Shown here one piece after another: positions 31,413-41,193 of a stretch of 64,000 nucleotides of DNA. The notes below the pieces were generated by a model. It had not been told where the DNA came from. It worked only from the letters and a program-made list of their open reading frames with translations, and made no database searches. Each line of letters begins with the position of its first letter. The stretch's first letter is position 1. The position numbers were made by a program, and so were the translations under genes. This DNA is from Rhizophagus clarus (lineage: Eukaryota > Glomeromycota > Glomeromycetes > Glomerales > Glomeraceae), in the NCBI GenBank assembly GCA_015698045.1, contig BLAL01000242.1, forward strand, positions 935,001-999,000, given 5' to 3'.

Positions 31413-31700
31413 ATGAAGGCAAAATTTGTTTGTTATCATCTTAAAAATACTGGTGGGATTTGTGGTAACGGTTGTGATAAACCTGAAGGATGCCATTTAC
31501 ATTGCAAAGCTAAGTTGCGCCGACCATGCAGAGCATGTGGCAAACCTACTAAGATAGATAAGCCTCCTGGGATTGATAATGACCTATGTAGCTATTGTAA
31601 TAAGAGCCTTTATCAGATTCGTTATGTGAATATTCTTCGGGACAAAGCCCTGATGTTTGATCAAAATAGCAAAGTGGTTAGTCCCTTTCTTGTCCCATGA
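31413..31700 (+). CDS. Small Cys/His-rich protein, paralogue of 17997-18236
   Basis: The 95-residue protein repeats the features of its left-end paralogue: CDKPEGCHLHC, CRACGKPTK, a CSYC pair and a QIRYVNILRDKA end. The Cys pairs suggest zinc binding. It lies just inside the right terminal repeat. No family is recognised. Confidence 0.6.
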   Translation: MKAKFVCYHLKNTGGICGNGCDKPEGCHLHCKAKLRRPCRACGKPTKIDKPPGIDNDLCSYCNKSLYQIRYVNILRDKALMFDQNSKVVSPFLVP

Positions 31701-31833
31701 TTGCTGGAGATTCTCGATTGAGAATGAAGGTTAGACTTATAGGTTAGTCTTATTTTTTTCTCCTCGAAGGTAGCCTTATAGGTTAGTCTTTTAGGTTAGA
31801 CTTAGAGGTTAGACTTATTTTTTCTCTCGAAGG
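31701..31833. repeat. GGTTAGACTTA direct repeats inside the right terminal repeat
   Basis: Five or so variants of (A/T)GGTTAG(A/T)CTTA occur between 31728 and 31820, interleaved with TTTTTCTC(T)CGAAGG. A related GTAAGGT/TAAGTC motif appears in the terminal repeat. Function unknown. Confidence 0.5.
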
Positions 31834-32001
31834 GAAGGATGCCATTTACATTGGAAGGCTAAGCCACGCATCCCTTGCAGTGAATGTGGTAAGCCTACTG
31901 GTTCTACTTCAGGACGGTGCCCATTGCATGTTAAAGGATACTATGTGATTCAATATGTTGACAGGCTTCGGGATAAGGCTCGGTGTACTCAGAATAGTTA
32001 G
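31834..32001 (+). pseudogene. Truncated copy of the Cys/His-rich gene in right terminal repeat
   Basis: The frame EGCHLHWKAKPRIPC onward to a TAG at 31999-32001 mirrors residues of the 17997-18236 gene with one substitution noted (Gln to Arg near the end). It starts exactly at the inner edge of the terminal repeat, so the N-terminal part is missing. This marks how far the inverted repeat extends. Confidence 0.75.
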
Positions 32002-32826
32002 CAATTTTTCGTATGATTTAGAGGTGAGACTTATAAGTGTAATTTTTTTCGTATGACTTATTTGACCTTATGATTTTCTTAATAAAATGGGTCTAGAATG
32101 GTTTTCTGCGTATTGTGAAATTATTTGTATGCTAGAATAAAGTAGAATAATATTTAGAACTCTTTCCTGTTATCCAATTTTTCGTATGACTTAATTTTTT
32201 TGTATGACTTATAAAATTTTTTCGTATGACTTATTTGTCCTAATGTTTTGGTAATAGAAATGGCTCTAGAATGGTTTCCTGCATATCGTGAAATTACTTG
32301 TATGCTAGAATATAGTAGAATAATATTTAGAACTCTTTCCTGTTATCCAATTTTTCGTATGACTTAGCTTCACTAAATCATACGAAAAATTTTTGGGTAC
32401 TCAGAGGTTAGACTTTGTGACCCTTTGATTTTATCAATGAATCAGCTTTAGAATTAATTCTAGAATATCATAAAAAATTGGTATGCATATTAGTCTTGTA
32501 AGGGTCGTACCCTCTCATATTTCGTCACTTCGTTTCTCAATATTCGAGGCTACTTCCAAAGGCAAGCAAAATAGCATATTTTTTTGATATATTATTTGGG
32601 ATTAAAATCGGGGCTATAAAGGCTATAAAGATTGTTTTATTCTTGGTATTTGGCGGGGTAATTTAATGTCAAATTTAATACCAAAATATTTGGATAGCAG
32701 GAAGAGTCTAAATTTGGGCTAGAGATTAAAATTTTATAGTGGCTTTGTATAGCTAGAAGGGTTCGAAAATATATCTGGGAATATTTCTGGATACTTTTGT
32801 CCCAGGACCCCCAAATTGGTCTATAT
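31834..32826. repeat. Element 1 right terminal inverted repeat
   Basis: It is the reverse complement of 17173-18164 with few differences and ends GGTCTATAT. It carries the same TCATACGAAAAA iterations and the same internal 135-bp direct repeat. Confidence 0.9.
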
Positions 32827-32831
32827 TTAAT
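32827..32831. repeat. Element 1 target-site duplication, right copy (TTAAT)
   Basis: TTAAT follows the last base of the right inverted repeat and matches 17168-17172. Confidence 0.8.
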
Positions 32832-33299
32832 TTCATTATCTAATTTTTTTCCTACTTCTATTATTTGTTTTAATTTTTGTTGATATAAATCAACAGCAAG
32901 TGATTTTTGTCGTTTTAGACGTGTAATTTCTAAAATAAATGTTAATAATAGTAAATTAAGAATAAAATTAAGTAATTTATTGAAATTTATACCTTTATTT
33001 TTATTTTCAACTGTTTTATCGATCTAAACCAATTTTTTGAATTAGAAACCAGATATACAACCAAATACAATAATCCATAACAAAGCCTTTATAAAAAAAC
33101 CCTCCAAAAAAAGTAAAAATAAAAATAATATATAAGAAAAAAAAATTATAAAAAATTATCTATCTAAAAAGATCTGAAAAACTACAGGCAGACCAAGTAA
33201 CCACTCTAGGCGGTTCGAGTATCCACTCACCTTTTTTCTTTTTGAAAAGGATTTATCTTTTCGCTCCTGTAATTTATTTTCACTTCTTTTATGAGCCAT
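32827..33299 (-). CDS. Host gene (96 aa, membrane/coiled-coil) split by Element 1
   Basis: Exon 1 (33231-33299) starts at an ATG and encodes 23 basic residues (MAHKRSENKLQERKD...). A 207-bp intron follows (GTGAGT at 33230; TTTAG before 33023). Exon 2 encodes a hydrophobic segment (LLNFILNLLLLTFILEI), then a charged coiled coil, and reaches Element 1 at 32826. With the element and one TTAAT removed the frame continues into NRWQKYRK and a TAA at 17143-17145, 96 residues in total. With the element present the frame reads on into the terminal repeat for roughly 55 codons, so only the last nine residues are replaced. I do not recognise the family; a small single-pass membrane protein is the best description. 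Confidence 0.6.
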
Positions 33300-33700
33300 T
33301 TTGATAAAATAAGAAAAATTGTTTTTTTTTTTTCACAAGAAACATTGAAGGATTACATCCTAAATTCTAATATAACACTCAACATGTGCGCCACTTCCTT
33401 TTTATGATAATACCACCACCAAAGTTATATCTAGCAAAAAATTAGGGTTAGGGTATAGATCGGTGTATATGATTTAATACGTTAGGCGCAGTTTGTTATT
33501 ATCACGTGAATAGAGATACTAGAGATGCATAATTGCAAGAACACACCAGAATGCCTAATTTGAAATTTTCCCGTGAGAACATGGTATATTTGTGTATATT
33601 TTCCACGCTTTCTTTCTTTTCCCCACGCTTTCTTTCGCTTTCTTTCTTTCCCCACGTTTTCTTTTCTTCACGTTTAGTATGATGTAATAAATTTTCGTTG
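33300..33700. promoter_or_regulatory. Upstream region of the split host gene with telo-box-like site
   Basis: TTAGGGTTAGGGT at 33442-33454 lies about 145 bp upstream of the minus-strand ATG at 33299, reading as ACCCTAACCCTAA on that strand. Such telo-box sites occur in fungal promoters bound by TRF-like factors. Otherwise the region has pyrimidine-rich TTTCTTTC runs near 33605-33670. Confidence 0.35.
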
Positions 33701-33724
33701 TTGTTTTTCGTTAAATATTTGATG

Positions 33725-34115
33725 ATATTTATATCACTTTTCGTTCATATCACAACAGCTTCGACAATATCTTTATCGCTTTTCGTTCACATCACAAACA
33801 ACTTTTTTATCATTTTTTCGTTCACATCACAAACAGCTTCGACAACATTTTTTATCGCTCTTTCGTTCACATCACAAACAACTTTGACAATATTTTTTTA
33901 TCGCTTTTTCATTCACATCACAAATAGCTTTGAAATATTTTTTATCGCTTTTTCGTTACGTCACAAACAGCTTCGACAATATATTTTATCACTTTTTCGT
34001 TCATATCACATCACATACAACTTGAACTTCGACAATATTTTTTATCATTTTTTTGTTCACATCACATACAACTTTGACAGTATTTATCGCTTTTCGTTCA
34101 CATCACTTTTCGGAA
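33725..34115. repeat. Tandem repeat, about 50-60-bp unit (TTCGTTCACATCACAAACA)
   Basis: At least seven imperfect units of TTTATCGCTTTTCGTTCACATCACA...CTTCGACAATA lie head to tail. The frame across them gives only Phe/Ile/Ser/Thr-rich sequence and is not called as a gene. Confidence 0.8.
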
Positions 34116-34346
34116 AAACTTACTTTCATAAGTATAATTTTAAATATGATATCATTTATTAATATATATAAATTAATGATATATTTTAATTAATTGATTA
34201 TTGATTGGTTGATAGCGATATAGTATAATTAATTAATATTTTTATTGTTCATTTTAATTAGGTGATTAACGAGGCTAATAATCAGATGATTTCAAATATG
34301 TATATAAGAGACTTTTATCTCTTGTTTGATCTTTAATAATACCATA

Positions 34347-36269
34347 ATGAAAATATACAAATCTTTAAATTTAAACCTGATCTCTCAGGATGTCTCTGTT
34401 CCTCATCATAATAGATCTCAACAAGAATCAGATTCCCATTCCCATCATCGTCGACGTCCTTATCATCGTTTCCAATCAAGACATTCGCATAATCATTTCC
34501 AATCAAAACATTCACATCATCGTTCCCAATCCCGACGTCCTTATCATCGTTTCCAATCTCAACATTCGTATCATCATTCTCAATCCCGATGTTTGCATCA
34601 TCGTTCCCAATCTCGATGTTTGCATAATCGTTTCCAATCTTGACGTTCGCATAATCGTTCCAATCTCGACGTTCGCATAATTGTTCCCAATCTCGACGTT
34701 CTCATAATCGTTCCCAATCCCATTCTCGTTCTCGTTCCCCTAGATACCGTCCTCGATCTCGCAATTCTCATCATTGATCCCACTATGTTCCTAATGATCA
34801 AATGATAATCCTCTCTTCTTCGGATTCATCCCCACAAAACAGAGGGAAATCATTAACGAAAAGTAATATTATTTTAAATTAGTGTTAATTATATTTCATA
34901 TGACTTATACCGATTTAATATTAAAAATTATAGGAACATCATCTCATATGTCTTCAACATTAAGTTCAACTGCTCCGGACCCAAATAGCGGTATTGCTAC
35001 TCTCACACGCTTATTCTGACTTAAATGTAAAAATTTTTGTGCTAAAATGATTTATATTAATTACTGACATTTAATAGGTGACGCTAAAAGTAAGGAAATC
35101 CAGGATTTGAAAGGTGCAATCTCAAATCTCACGCAACGTTTAGAAAATCTATCTAAGGGTACCAACTCTAATAAAACATTATCGCCTGTTTTTATAAGTA
35201 AGGAACAAAAACGTGAATTAGCACCTATGTCAAAAAATTATAAGAAAACACTTCACGTAAATATACATCTTTATTAAAAATTTATCTTTATTAAATATAA
35301 ATTGATATTTGATCATTTTAATGATCTTTTATTAATAACTAGGATGAAGTGGTCCATATTTTAAATAATATAAATCTGTCACTTCAATTCGACGTATCTA
35401 AAACTTACAGCAATTAGAAAAAAGCGATGAACAAGAAGCTTTTGCCGGCAGTAAAATCTGCAATGAACCCTTCCATTCAAGCATATGATGTAGAGATATT
35501 AAAAATCATTAAACAATTACATAAATCGCATCGAGAAATATGGAAATTGAAACAAGAAGGTAGAGCGGAAGAGCACATTAGAAGGCAACATATGAATTCA
35601 AGAAGGGAGCAGGTATAAATTTTAATTATTTGAAATAAAACGTACACAATTAATTGATTTTAATTTACTGTACTTCATTAGAATATGTCTCAGCGCAGGA
35701 GAGGATTGCAACATATGATATCGATACAAGATAACCTTTTATATGAATGCCATCCTGAGAATTTGACTTGGGAATCCTATATGAAAGATTGTGAGAAGGC
35801 GTTAAATATGTCAGATCTTCATTCAGATGAATGGTCATCAGATGATAAAGAATTGGCGAAAGAAGAACGTGATAAAAAAATAAGATCAAAACGATTAGCC
35901 AGCACCAATTCAATAATAAAAGTATATGATAAAAAGTGGCGATCGTCTAGGGTATGTAAAGTTGTGAAGTTAATTAATTAATATAACATTTATATATAAT
36001 AAACTACAAATTTTTATAGATTAAACAAATCTTATCCCAGGTGTAAGAAATCGGGATAAGCATCGGAACAGGATTAAGTCGTAAACGTTACCACTCAGAT
36101 GATATTGTTGATAATAAAAGTAAGCCCAATGAAGATATGCCGGGCTGGTGGATTTCCTCAAGGTAGGTTGCACAAGAATCAGACGAAGATGACAACGATG
36201 AGGATGATAATGACGAACTAAATGATGGTGATAACAATATCGGTGGTGGTGATAATGATGGCAATGTTA
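34347..36269 (+). pseudogene. 5' part of decayed Arg/Ser-repeat host gene split by Element 2
   Basis: The first exon starts MKIYKSLN and runs into a His/Arg/Ser-repeat domain made by about 27-bp tandem units (RSQSR, RPYHRFQS). Further exons can be traced by GT-AG signals: about 35093-35259, 35342-35614, 35683-35951 and from about 36021. They encode a short coil (KSKEIQDLKGAISNLTQRL), a basic helical exon (QLHKSHREIWKLKQEGRAE) and an acidic exon. The frame is broken by TGA or TAG/TAA codons where CGA, CAG or CAA would fit (for example in the SR repeat near 34640 and in RSR-stop-VAQESDEDD near 36165) and by at least one single-base loss in the repeats near 34660. The last part is an Asp/Asn/Gly tract that continues beyond Element 2 at 49806. 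Confidence 0.55.
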
Positions 36270-36274
36270 GTGGT
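36270..36274. repeat. Element 2 target-site duplication, left copy (GTGGT)
   Basis: GTGGT precedes the left inverted repeat and recurs at 49801-49805. The duplication lies within the host Asp/Asn/Gly repeat. Confidence 0.8.
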
Positions 36275-36827
36275 GTCGTCGGTACCCGGCTTCGCCAGGC
36301 GCTGGGCTGAAGCCCCAGTATACATCCACCCCTCCGGGTGAAAACCCTATCAGATCCCCTTCCAGTTAGGCTGGGCGCCTTACAGCGCCGTCTCTAACAA
36401 TACCATGGATAAATACCATACCCCCATCTGTTCCGATCTGTTCTATACATCTGTTCTATACAAATATACTAAGAATAAAGTAAAACAAAGAATAAAGAAG
36501 AAATAAGGATATGGAACAGATGGAACAGATGGAACAGATAAAATAAAAAAAAAATCAGATCACCTTTCCCAGAAAAAAACTTTTAAAATTCGGGTACCTG
36601 ATCTGTTCCATTCGTTCCAATCTGTTCCGTCCACAAGAACAGATCCAAACACCTCACCAAGCCCAATACGATATGCAAAAAAAAAAACCCTATCACCTAG
36701 TATGATCCCCTATATATACCCCCCATACCATCCTCATATTAGTCATCGATATTGGGCTATGCCTAAGAAATGGCAATATTACAGGACCTATCCATAGAAT
36801 ACCGTACCTAAAAAAAAATTGTAATTA
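36275..36827. repeat. Element 2 left terminal inverted repeat
   Basis: It starts GTCGTCGGTACCCGGC. The outer 130 bp are GC-rich relative to everything around and contain small palindromes (CTGGGCTGAAGCCCCAG; GGCGCCTTAC(A/G)GCGCC). Inside lie about nine copies of GAACAGAT/ATCTGTTC, three in direct tandem near 36515-36540. The match to 49248-49800 is nearly perfect. Confidence 0.93.
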
Positions 36828-36901
36828 AACATAGTCGATATATAGGTATCAAAAAAAAAAAATAAATTAAACAAAACTTCTACTAAAGTATCCAACTAAC
36901 A

Positions 36902-39250
36902 ATGAGTAATCAAGTAGTAATCTCAAAATTCGGGGAATCTAAAGTAGCATATAGTATTGATATACTAAAACAGCTTATCAATGAGGCAAACAGTTTAGAT
37001 GACATTATAAAAGCAAAGCGATATATTTGCAGTTACTTCATTCTCTGTTCCAATCCACATGGTGTATTTATGTGGCGACCTGATATTAAGAATTTTGAGC
37101 ATATTCCCATGAAAAATATTAGTATGCTTATTCGTCCTATAACTAAAACCTTCTTTAAGCAAACTAATCCTGAACATCCTCCAACGAAGACAGAATTTAA
37201 CATTGCCAAATGGTTTATATATGATAATTCTTCAACATGTGTAGCAACTTGTGATCCTGCAAAGCAACGTATTTATAAAATTCAAGGTCAACTCTATCTT
37301 AACATTTTCCCAGGTTTCTTACATCAATTACGTCCTTTAACAGACTTTTCAGCCAATATTCATCAGGCAGTCAAAATCATATTTACTCATATTCGGGATG
37401 TCTGGTGTTCAGGAGATTGGAATGTAACTGAATACATTATCAAATGGTTTGCTGGTATGGCTACTGGTAGAAAAATGTATTCGATTCTTTATCTTAAATC
37501 AGGTCAAGGCTGGGGTAAAGGTATTATAACTGATTTTATCCAGCGTTATGTTTTAGGTACTCAGCTAGTCTATAAGACGAGCGATCCTGAAACAATTTTG
37601 GGTAGTTTTAACGGGCAATTATTAGGTAAAGTACTCCTTTTACTTGAAGAAATGCCAACAGAAAAAAGCCAATGGAATTCATTATATCGCGCTCTTAAAG
37701 ATAAAGTTACTAGCGATACTATTGAAATTCATGAAAAATATAAAACACCTACCCAATATAAAAACTTTATGTCTACTATCGTTCTCACTAATGAAAATGC
37801 TCTTAGAGTTGAGAATGATGATAGACGAACAGTTTTCCTAGATATCTCACCTGCTCGAAAAGGAGATTTGCAATATTTCAAACAGTTAGGTGATGCAATG
37901 AAATATCCAGGAGTAGGTGAGGCCTTTTATGCTTACTTTAAAGCTATTGCCGATAAATATCCAGATTTTAATGGCAACCCACCTCCTATGACTGCATCTA
38001 AGCAAGAGCATATCGTATCTACTCTTCCACCTTTGTTTCAATTTATAAAGGAGACGTATATAGCAAAGGCTGATTATACTACTACATCCTTACCAGTTCA
38101 CATATTATACGCCACCTATATGAGCTACTGTGTAAATAAAAATATTACGCCCCTATCTAAAGTTGTAATTTCAAGAACATTATCAAGTGAGTTAAATATG
38201 ACTAGCAACTTAGTTTATATTGATGGAAAACGTACTAGAGTTTACAATATATCTAGAGAAACTTTATACAAGAAATATCTTAGCAATAACTGGATTCATG
38301 AAACTGATGAGATTGATATCGAGGATATTGATATTCCTAAAAAATCTATATCTGACCCCAAAGCTCTCGATCAGTTCTTAGCACAAATTGGAGCTGATAT
38401 ACCAAATAAGCAAAAGAAAAGTTCACCACCGGTTCCTCCAAAGCCAGCGCATCTAAAGGTAGAAGTATCATCAGATCCCACCGCTTCAGAATCTGTTGAA
38501 AACCTAATAGATAACTTCATAACAGAACTAATTACTCTTATACCACCTTCGGCTAAGTCAGAGGAAGAACCAAAAGTAGAGCAAGAACCAGAGCCAAAGC
38601 AAGAACCAGAGATAGAGCCAGAACCATACGGAATACCTGGTTCTTCTAAACCAATCGAACCATCTATATCACAAGAATTACCAAAGCAAGACCTAAAGTC
38701 AGTTCAAAAAGTTGATCCAGATCCCATGCCTAAAATGAATACCGCCAAATATTGGGAATGGATAGATAAACATAAATATGACTACATAAAGCCCTGGTAC
38801 AAGAATTCTCGTGATGAAATGATAAATGAGCTATATTCTACAGCCAAAGAATGCTGGGCTAAATATTACGAAGATGATCAATATGACTGGGAATTACTCT
38901 TAGCCGAATTGGAGGAATTTGATAAGATTATAAGAAGAGATAACCTATATCTCGTCAAATTTGGTGATGCCATAGATAAGCTAAAAGAATGGATCAAATA
39001 TAATGATGAGGTGGATAGGTACATAGAATGCGTAGAACTTGCTGACTATCTAAGAAAATACATTGAGAATAAGAAAACCGTATTTGTAGAACCTCCTTCT
39101 GGCTATAAAGTTGCAAAATTACAACCACAGATAATAGAATGTCGTAGCCAAATAAATGAACGTGAATGTATGGAGGTCAATGGTGAGGAATGCGAATCTG
39201 ATTATGACGAAGATGGCTTATATGATGAAATTGATCAAAATAAGGGCTAG
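36902..39250 (+). CDS. SF3 (D5-like) helicase, Element 2
   Basis: The 782-residue protein carries superfamily-3 helicase motifs: Walker A SGQGWGKG at 200-207, Walker B VLLLLEEMP at 244-252, and motif C IVLTNENA around N297, followed by NDDRR with the likely arginine finger. These resemble poxvirus-D5/phage P4-type helicases that unwind at replication origins. A winged-helix-like region follows (ISRTLSSEL ... YIDGKRTRVYNI, about 420-455). A Pro/Glu repeat linker (about 560-590) leads to an acidic helical C-terminal domain rich in Trp and Tyr. No N-terminal primase motifs were recognised. It is the first gene after the left repeat and the start (AATGAGTAA) follows poly-A-rich leader DNA. Confidence 0.9.
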   Translation: MSNQVVISKFGESKVAYSIDILKQLINEANSLDDIIKAKRYICSYFILCSNPHGVFMWRPDIKNFEHIPMKNISMLIRPITKTFFKQTNPEHPPTKTEFNIAKWFIYDNSSTCVATCDPAKQRIYKIQGQLYLNIFPGFLHQLRPLTDFSANIHQAVKIIFTHIRDVWCSGDWNVTEYIIKWFAGMATGRKMYSILYLKSGQGWGKGIITDFIQRYVLGTQLVYKTSDPETILGSFNGQLLGKVLLLLEEMPTEKSQWNSLYRALKDKVTSDTIEIHEKYKTPTQYKNFMSTIVLTNENALRVENDDRRTVFLDISPARKGDLQYFKQLGDAMKYPGVGEAFYAYFKAIADKYPDFNGNPPPMTASKQEHIVSTLPPLFQFIKETYIAKADYTTTSLPVHILYATYMSYCVNKNITPLSKVVISRTLSSELNMTSNLVYIDGKRTRVYNISRETLYKKYLSNNWIHETDEIDIEDIDIPKKSISDPKALDQFLAQIGADIPNKQKKSSPPVPPKPAHLKVEVSSDPTASESVENLIDNFITELITLIPPSAKSEEEPKVEQEPEPKQEPEIEPEPYGIPGSSKPIEPSISQELPKQDLKSVQKVDPDPMPKMNTAKYWEWIDKHKYDYIKPWYKNSRDEMINELYSTAKECWAKYYEDDQYDWELLLAELEEFDKIIRRDNLYLVKFGDAIDKLKEWIKYNDEVDRYIECVELADYLRKYIENKKTVFVEPPSGYKVAKLQPQIIECRSQINERECMEVNGEECESDYDEDGLYDEIDQNKG

Positions 39251-39318
39251 TTATTTTATTTTTTTCAAATATAGTAACGAAAATTAACAATTAAATAAAA
39301 ACTATATATTACAAAGAA

Positions 39319-41157
39319 ATGTTATCAAGACTAGTTCGTCATTTACCAAATAGGCCAGACATCATAGAAGTTAAGTATAGTGGCCGTTCATTCTCTAGAG
39401 GAGGTATTGCAAACCTTGATCAAAAACTTAAAGCCCGATATCCAGGCAAACAGTTTCAAATCTTACTTCCTTATGAGAACTGGAAGCCTGGTCAATGGAC
39501 TACAAATGGAGATGACGCAAACCTTTTCTCTCTACTTGATCACTATGATGCAAGTCAATTGCCACCTGACAGTGGTGATCCAGAGCGATTTGATAAATTT
39601 ATCATCTATATGAGAGATTCACCAGCAGTATCAGGTGGATGTGGTGATACAAATGACTGCCTTTATCAGTGCTTAAAAATGGCTTATGGCACTTATTCGA
39701 ATATGCCTCAAACTATTGAAAAACCTGAGTACATTAAAGATTATCTAAATTTGGCACGAGATGATCCTATTCCAATTGCCTGTATTGAAAAAATAGAACG
39801 ATTAGCTCGAAGTATTGCTATCAATGTAGTAGGTGATCATACTTATATCTCTAAGAGTCCAGCACAAAGAAGAATAACCCTTACTCTCACTAATGGACAT
39901 TATTCCCTCACTCTTAATCCGGATAGAAAACATCCCAGCTTTGAATGTAAAAGGCCAAAGAAGCCTATAACTTATCAGGAGAATGAAGTAAAAGATACTG
40001 TTGAAATATATAATGGAAAGGAGATCAAGCCTATTACCGTCCAGCAATTTCAAAAACTTAAGTTTAGCAAAAACTACTCCTTCATTCTAGCTAAACGCCA
40101 AGAATCATTGGAAAAGGCATATATCAGAATTATTGCTGAACGAGATGCCTTTTTACAGGAGACGAAAAAGCTAGGCCTCCCAATTGATATATCATTACTT
40201 GATTGGAACATAAAGAAAACGGCTTTATGGCTATTTGAAAAATTAAGTGTGAGTATTCCTGCTAATGAACCTCTTGACGCACTTGAAGCACAATGGATAA
40301 GTAAAGCAATGATGGGAGGGATTATCTGGGCACAAAATAACTGGAAAGGATACGGAAGGAGTTATGATGATACAAGTCTTTATCCTAGTATTCAGCAGTC
40401 AGCTTTAAACTTTCCTATCAGTAAAGGTAAGTTTCAGATTTTAAAAGACTTTACTAACCATCGAGGATATAGCCATTTTGGAATATTTCGTGCAAGTATT
40501 GAAAAAAAGGATACCCCGCTATTTCGATATAATTACCATAATGTATATACTCATATTGATTTTACACGTGCCAAAGCTCTTGGCCTTCAAGTTACATTAA
40601 TTCAGGATGGAGCCTCCAATGCACTTATTTATGAAAAAGAAACTCGAATTCGGGGTAGTGTAATCTTTGGAGAATATGTAGATTTTCTCTTTAAAATCAA
40701 GAATCAGGGTGGTATAGCTGGCCAAGTAGCTAAAAGAATTCTTAATACACTATGGGGTGCACTTTGCCAAAGAAAGAAAACATACAAGACTCTTACAACA
40801 TCGAGTAAGTCTTTTGACTTTCCAGATGGTGAGGTATTAGACTCGATTGTACCAATAGGAGAAGAGCAGTGGAGATTCCAGTTTACGAATCCAGGTAATC
40901 CCTTTAAAGGTGAATACCCTAGAATTGCTCCATTCCTTCTAGCACATGGTCGAAAGTTTATTTCTGAAATGATACAACCCTATGTAGATAAAGTCAGACG
41001 CATTCATACTGATGGGTTCATTCTAGAAGAAGATGTTAACAACTCTCCTCTTTATACCTGCTCTAAAGATGCCTTTAAGACTCTAAAAGCTCTAAAATTC
41101 GAAAAAGAAGGAGAGTGTCATGTAAAAAATGCCAACCAAGTGGTATGGACCGTATAA
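39319..41157 (+). CDS. OTU-like protease fused to exonuclease-less family-B polymerase
   Basis: At 612 residues this is far shorter than usual PolB. Residues about 90-200 look like an OTU-type cysteine protease: GGCGDTNDCLYQCL places the nucleophile at C114 (D110 before it) and NGHYSLTL gives H194. The C-terminal half holds polymerase motifs: A as DDTSLYPS (D350), B as KRILNTLWGALCQ (N476, G480) and C as IHTDGFI (D565), where the first Asp of the usual DTD is His. I found no 3'-5' exonuclease motifs between the two parts. It sits 68 bp after the helicase and in the same direction, so the two likely act together in replication. The protease-like part might process the Gag-type protein or remove ubiquitin; that is inference. 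Confidence 0.82.
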   Translation: MLSRLVRHLPNRPDIIEVKYSGRSFSRGGIANLDQKLKARYPGKQFQILLPYENWKPGQWTTNGDDANLFSLLDHYDASQLPPDSGDPERFDKFIIYMRDSPAVSGGCGDTNDCLYQCLKMAYGTYSNMPQTIEKPEYIKDYLNLARDDPIPIACIEKIERLARSIAINVVGDHTYISKSPAQRRITLTLTNGHYSLTLNPDRKHPSFECKRPKKPITYQENEVKDTVEIYNGKEIKPITVQQFQKLKFSKNYSFILAKRQESLEKAYIRIIAERDAFLQETKKLGLPIDISLLDWNIKKTALWLFEKLSVSIPANEPLDALEAQWISKAMMGGIIWAQNNWKGYGRSYDDTSLYPSIQQSALNFPISKGKFQILKDFTNHRGYSHFGIFRASIEKKDTPLFRYNYHNVYTHIDFTRAKALGLQVTLIQDGASNALIYEKETRIRGSVIFGEYVDFLFKIKNQGGIAGQVAKRILNTLWGALCQRKKTYKTLTTSSKSFDFPDGEVLDSIVPIGEEQWRFQFTNPGNPFKGEYPRIAPFLLAHGRKFISEMIQPYVDKVRRIHTDGFILEEDVNNSPLYTCSKDAFKTLKALKFEKEGECHVKNANQVVWTV

Positions 41158-41193
41158 TTAAATATTTTTTTCCTTAGATGTAGAAGTACAAAG

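Larger units (their letters stand above)
17173..32826. mobile_element. Element 1: Polinton-like transposon with Gag/protease module
   Basis: The 15.65-kb unit is bounded by near-identical terminal inverted repeats of about 992 bp and a 5-bp target duplication TTAAT. It encodes a protein-primed-type PolB (18372-23015), two retropepsin-like proteins, small unknown proteins, an F-box protein, a coiled-coil protein, a Gag-like protein, a zinc-finger/polyserine extension, a Polinton-type integrase and Cys-rich small proteins. No helicase, packaging ATPase or jelly-roll capsid was recognised. The integrase and PolB place it with Polinton/Maverick-like elements; the Gag and retropepsin genes are of retrotransposon type. 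Most frames are intact and the repeats are nearly identical, so insertion looks recent. Confidence 0.85.

Noticed and set aside
33180..33240. tRNA-like GGTTCGAGTATCC followed by a T-run
   Set aside because: It resembles a B box, but no cloverleaf or A box fits, and the stretch is the exon 1/intron border of the host gene.
33442..33454. Interstitial telomere as a sign of chromosome end or fusion
   Set aside because: Only two TTAGGG units; more likely a promoter telo-box or chance.
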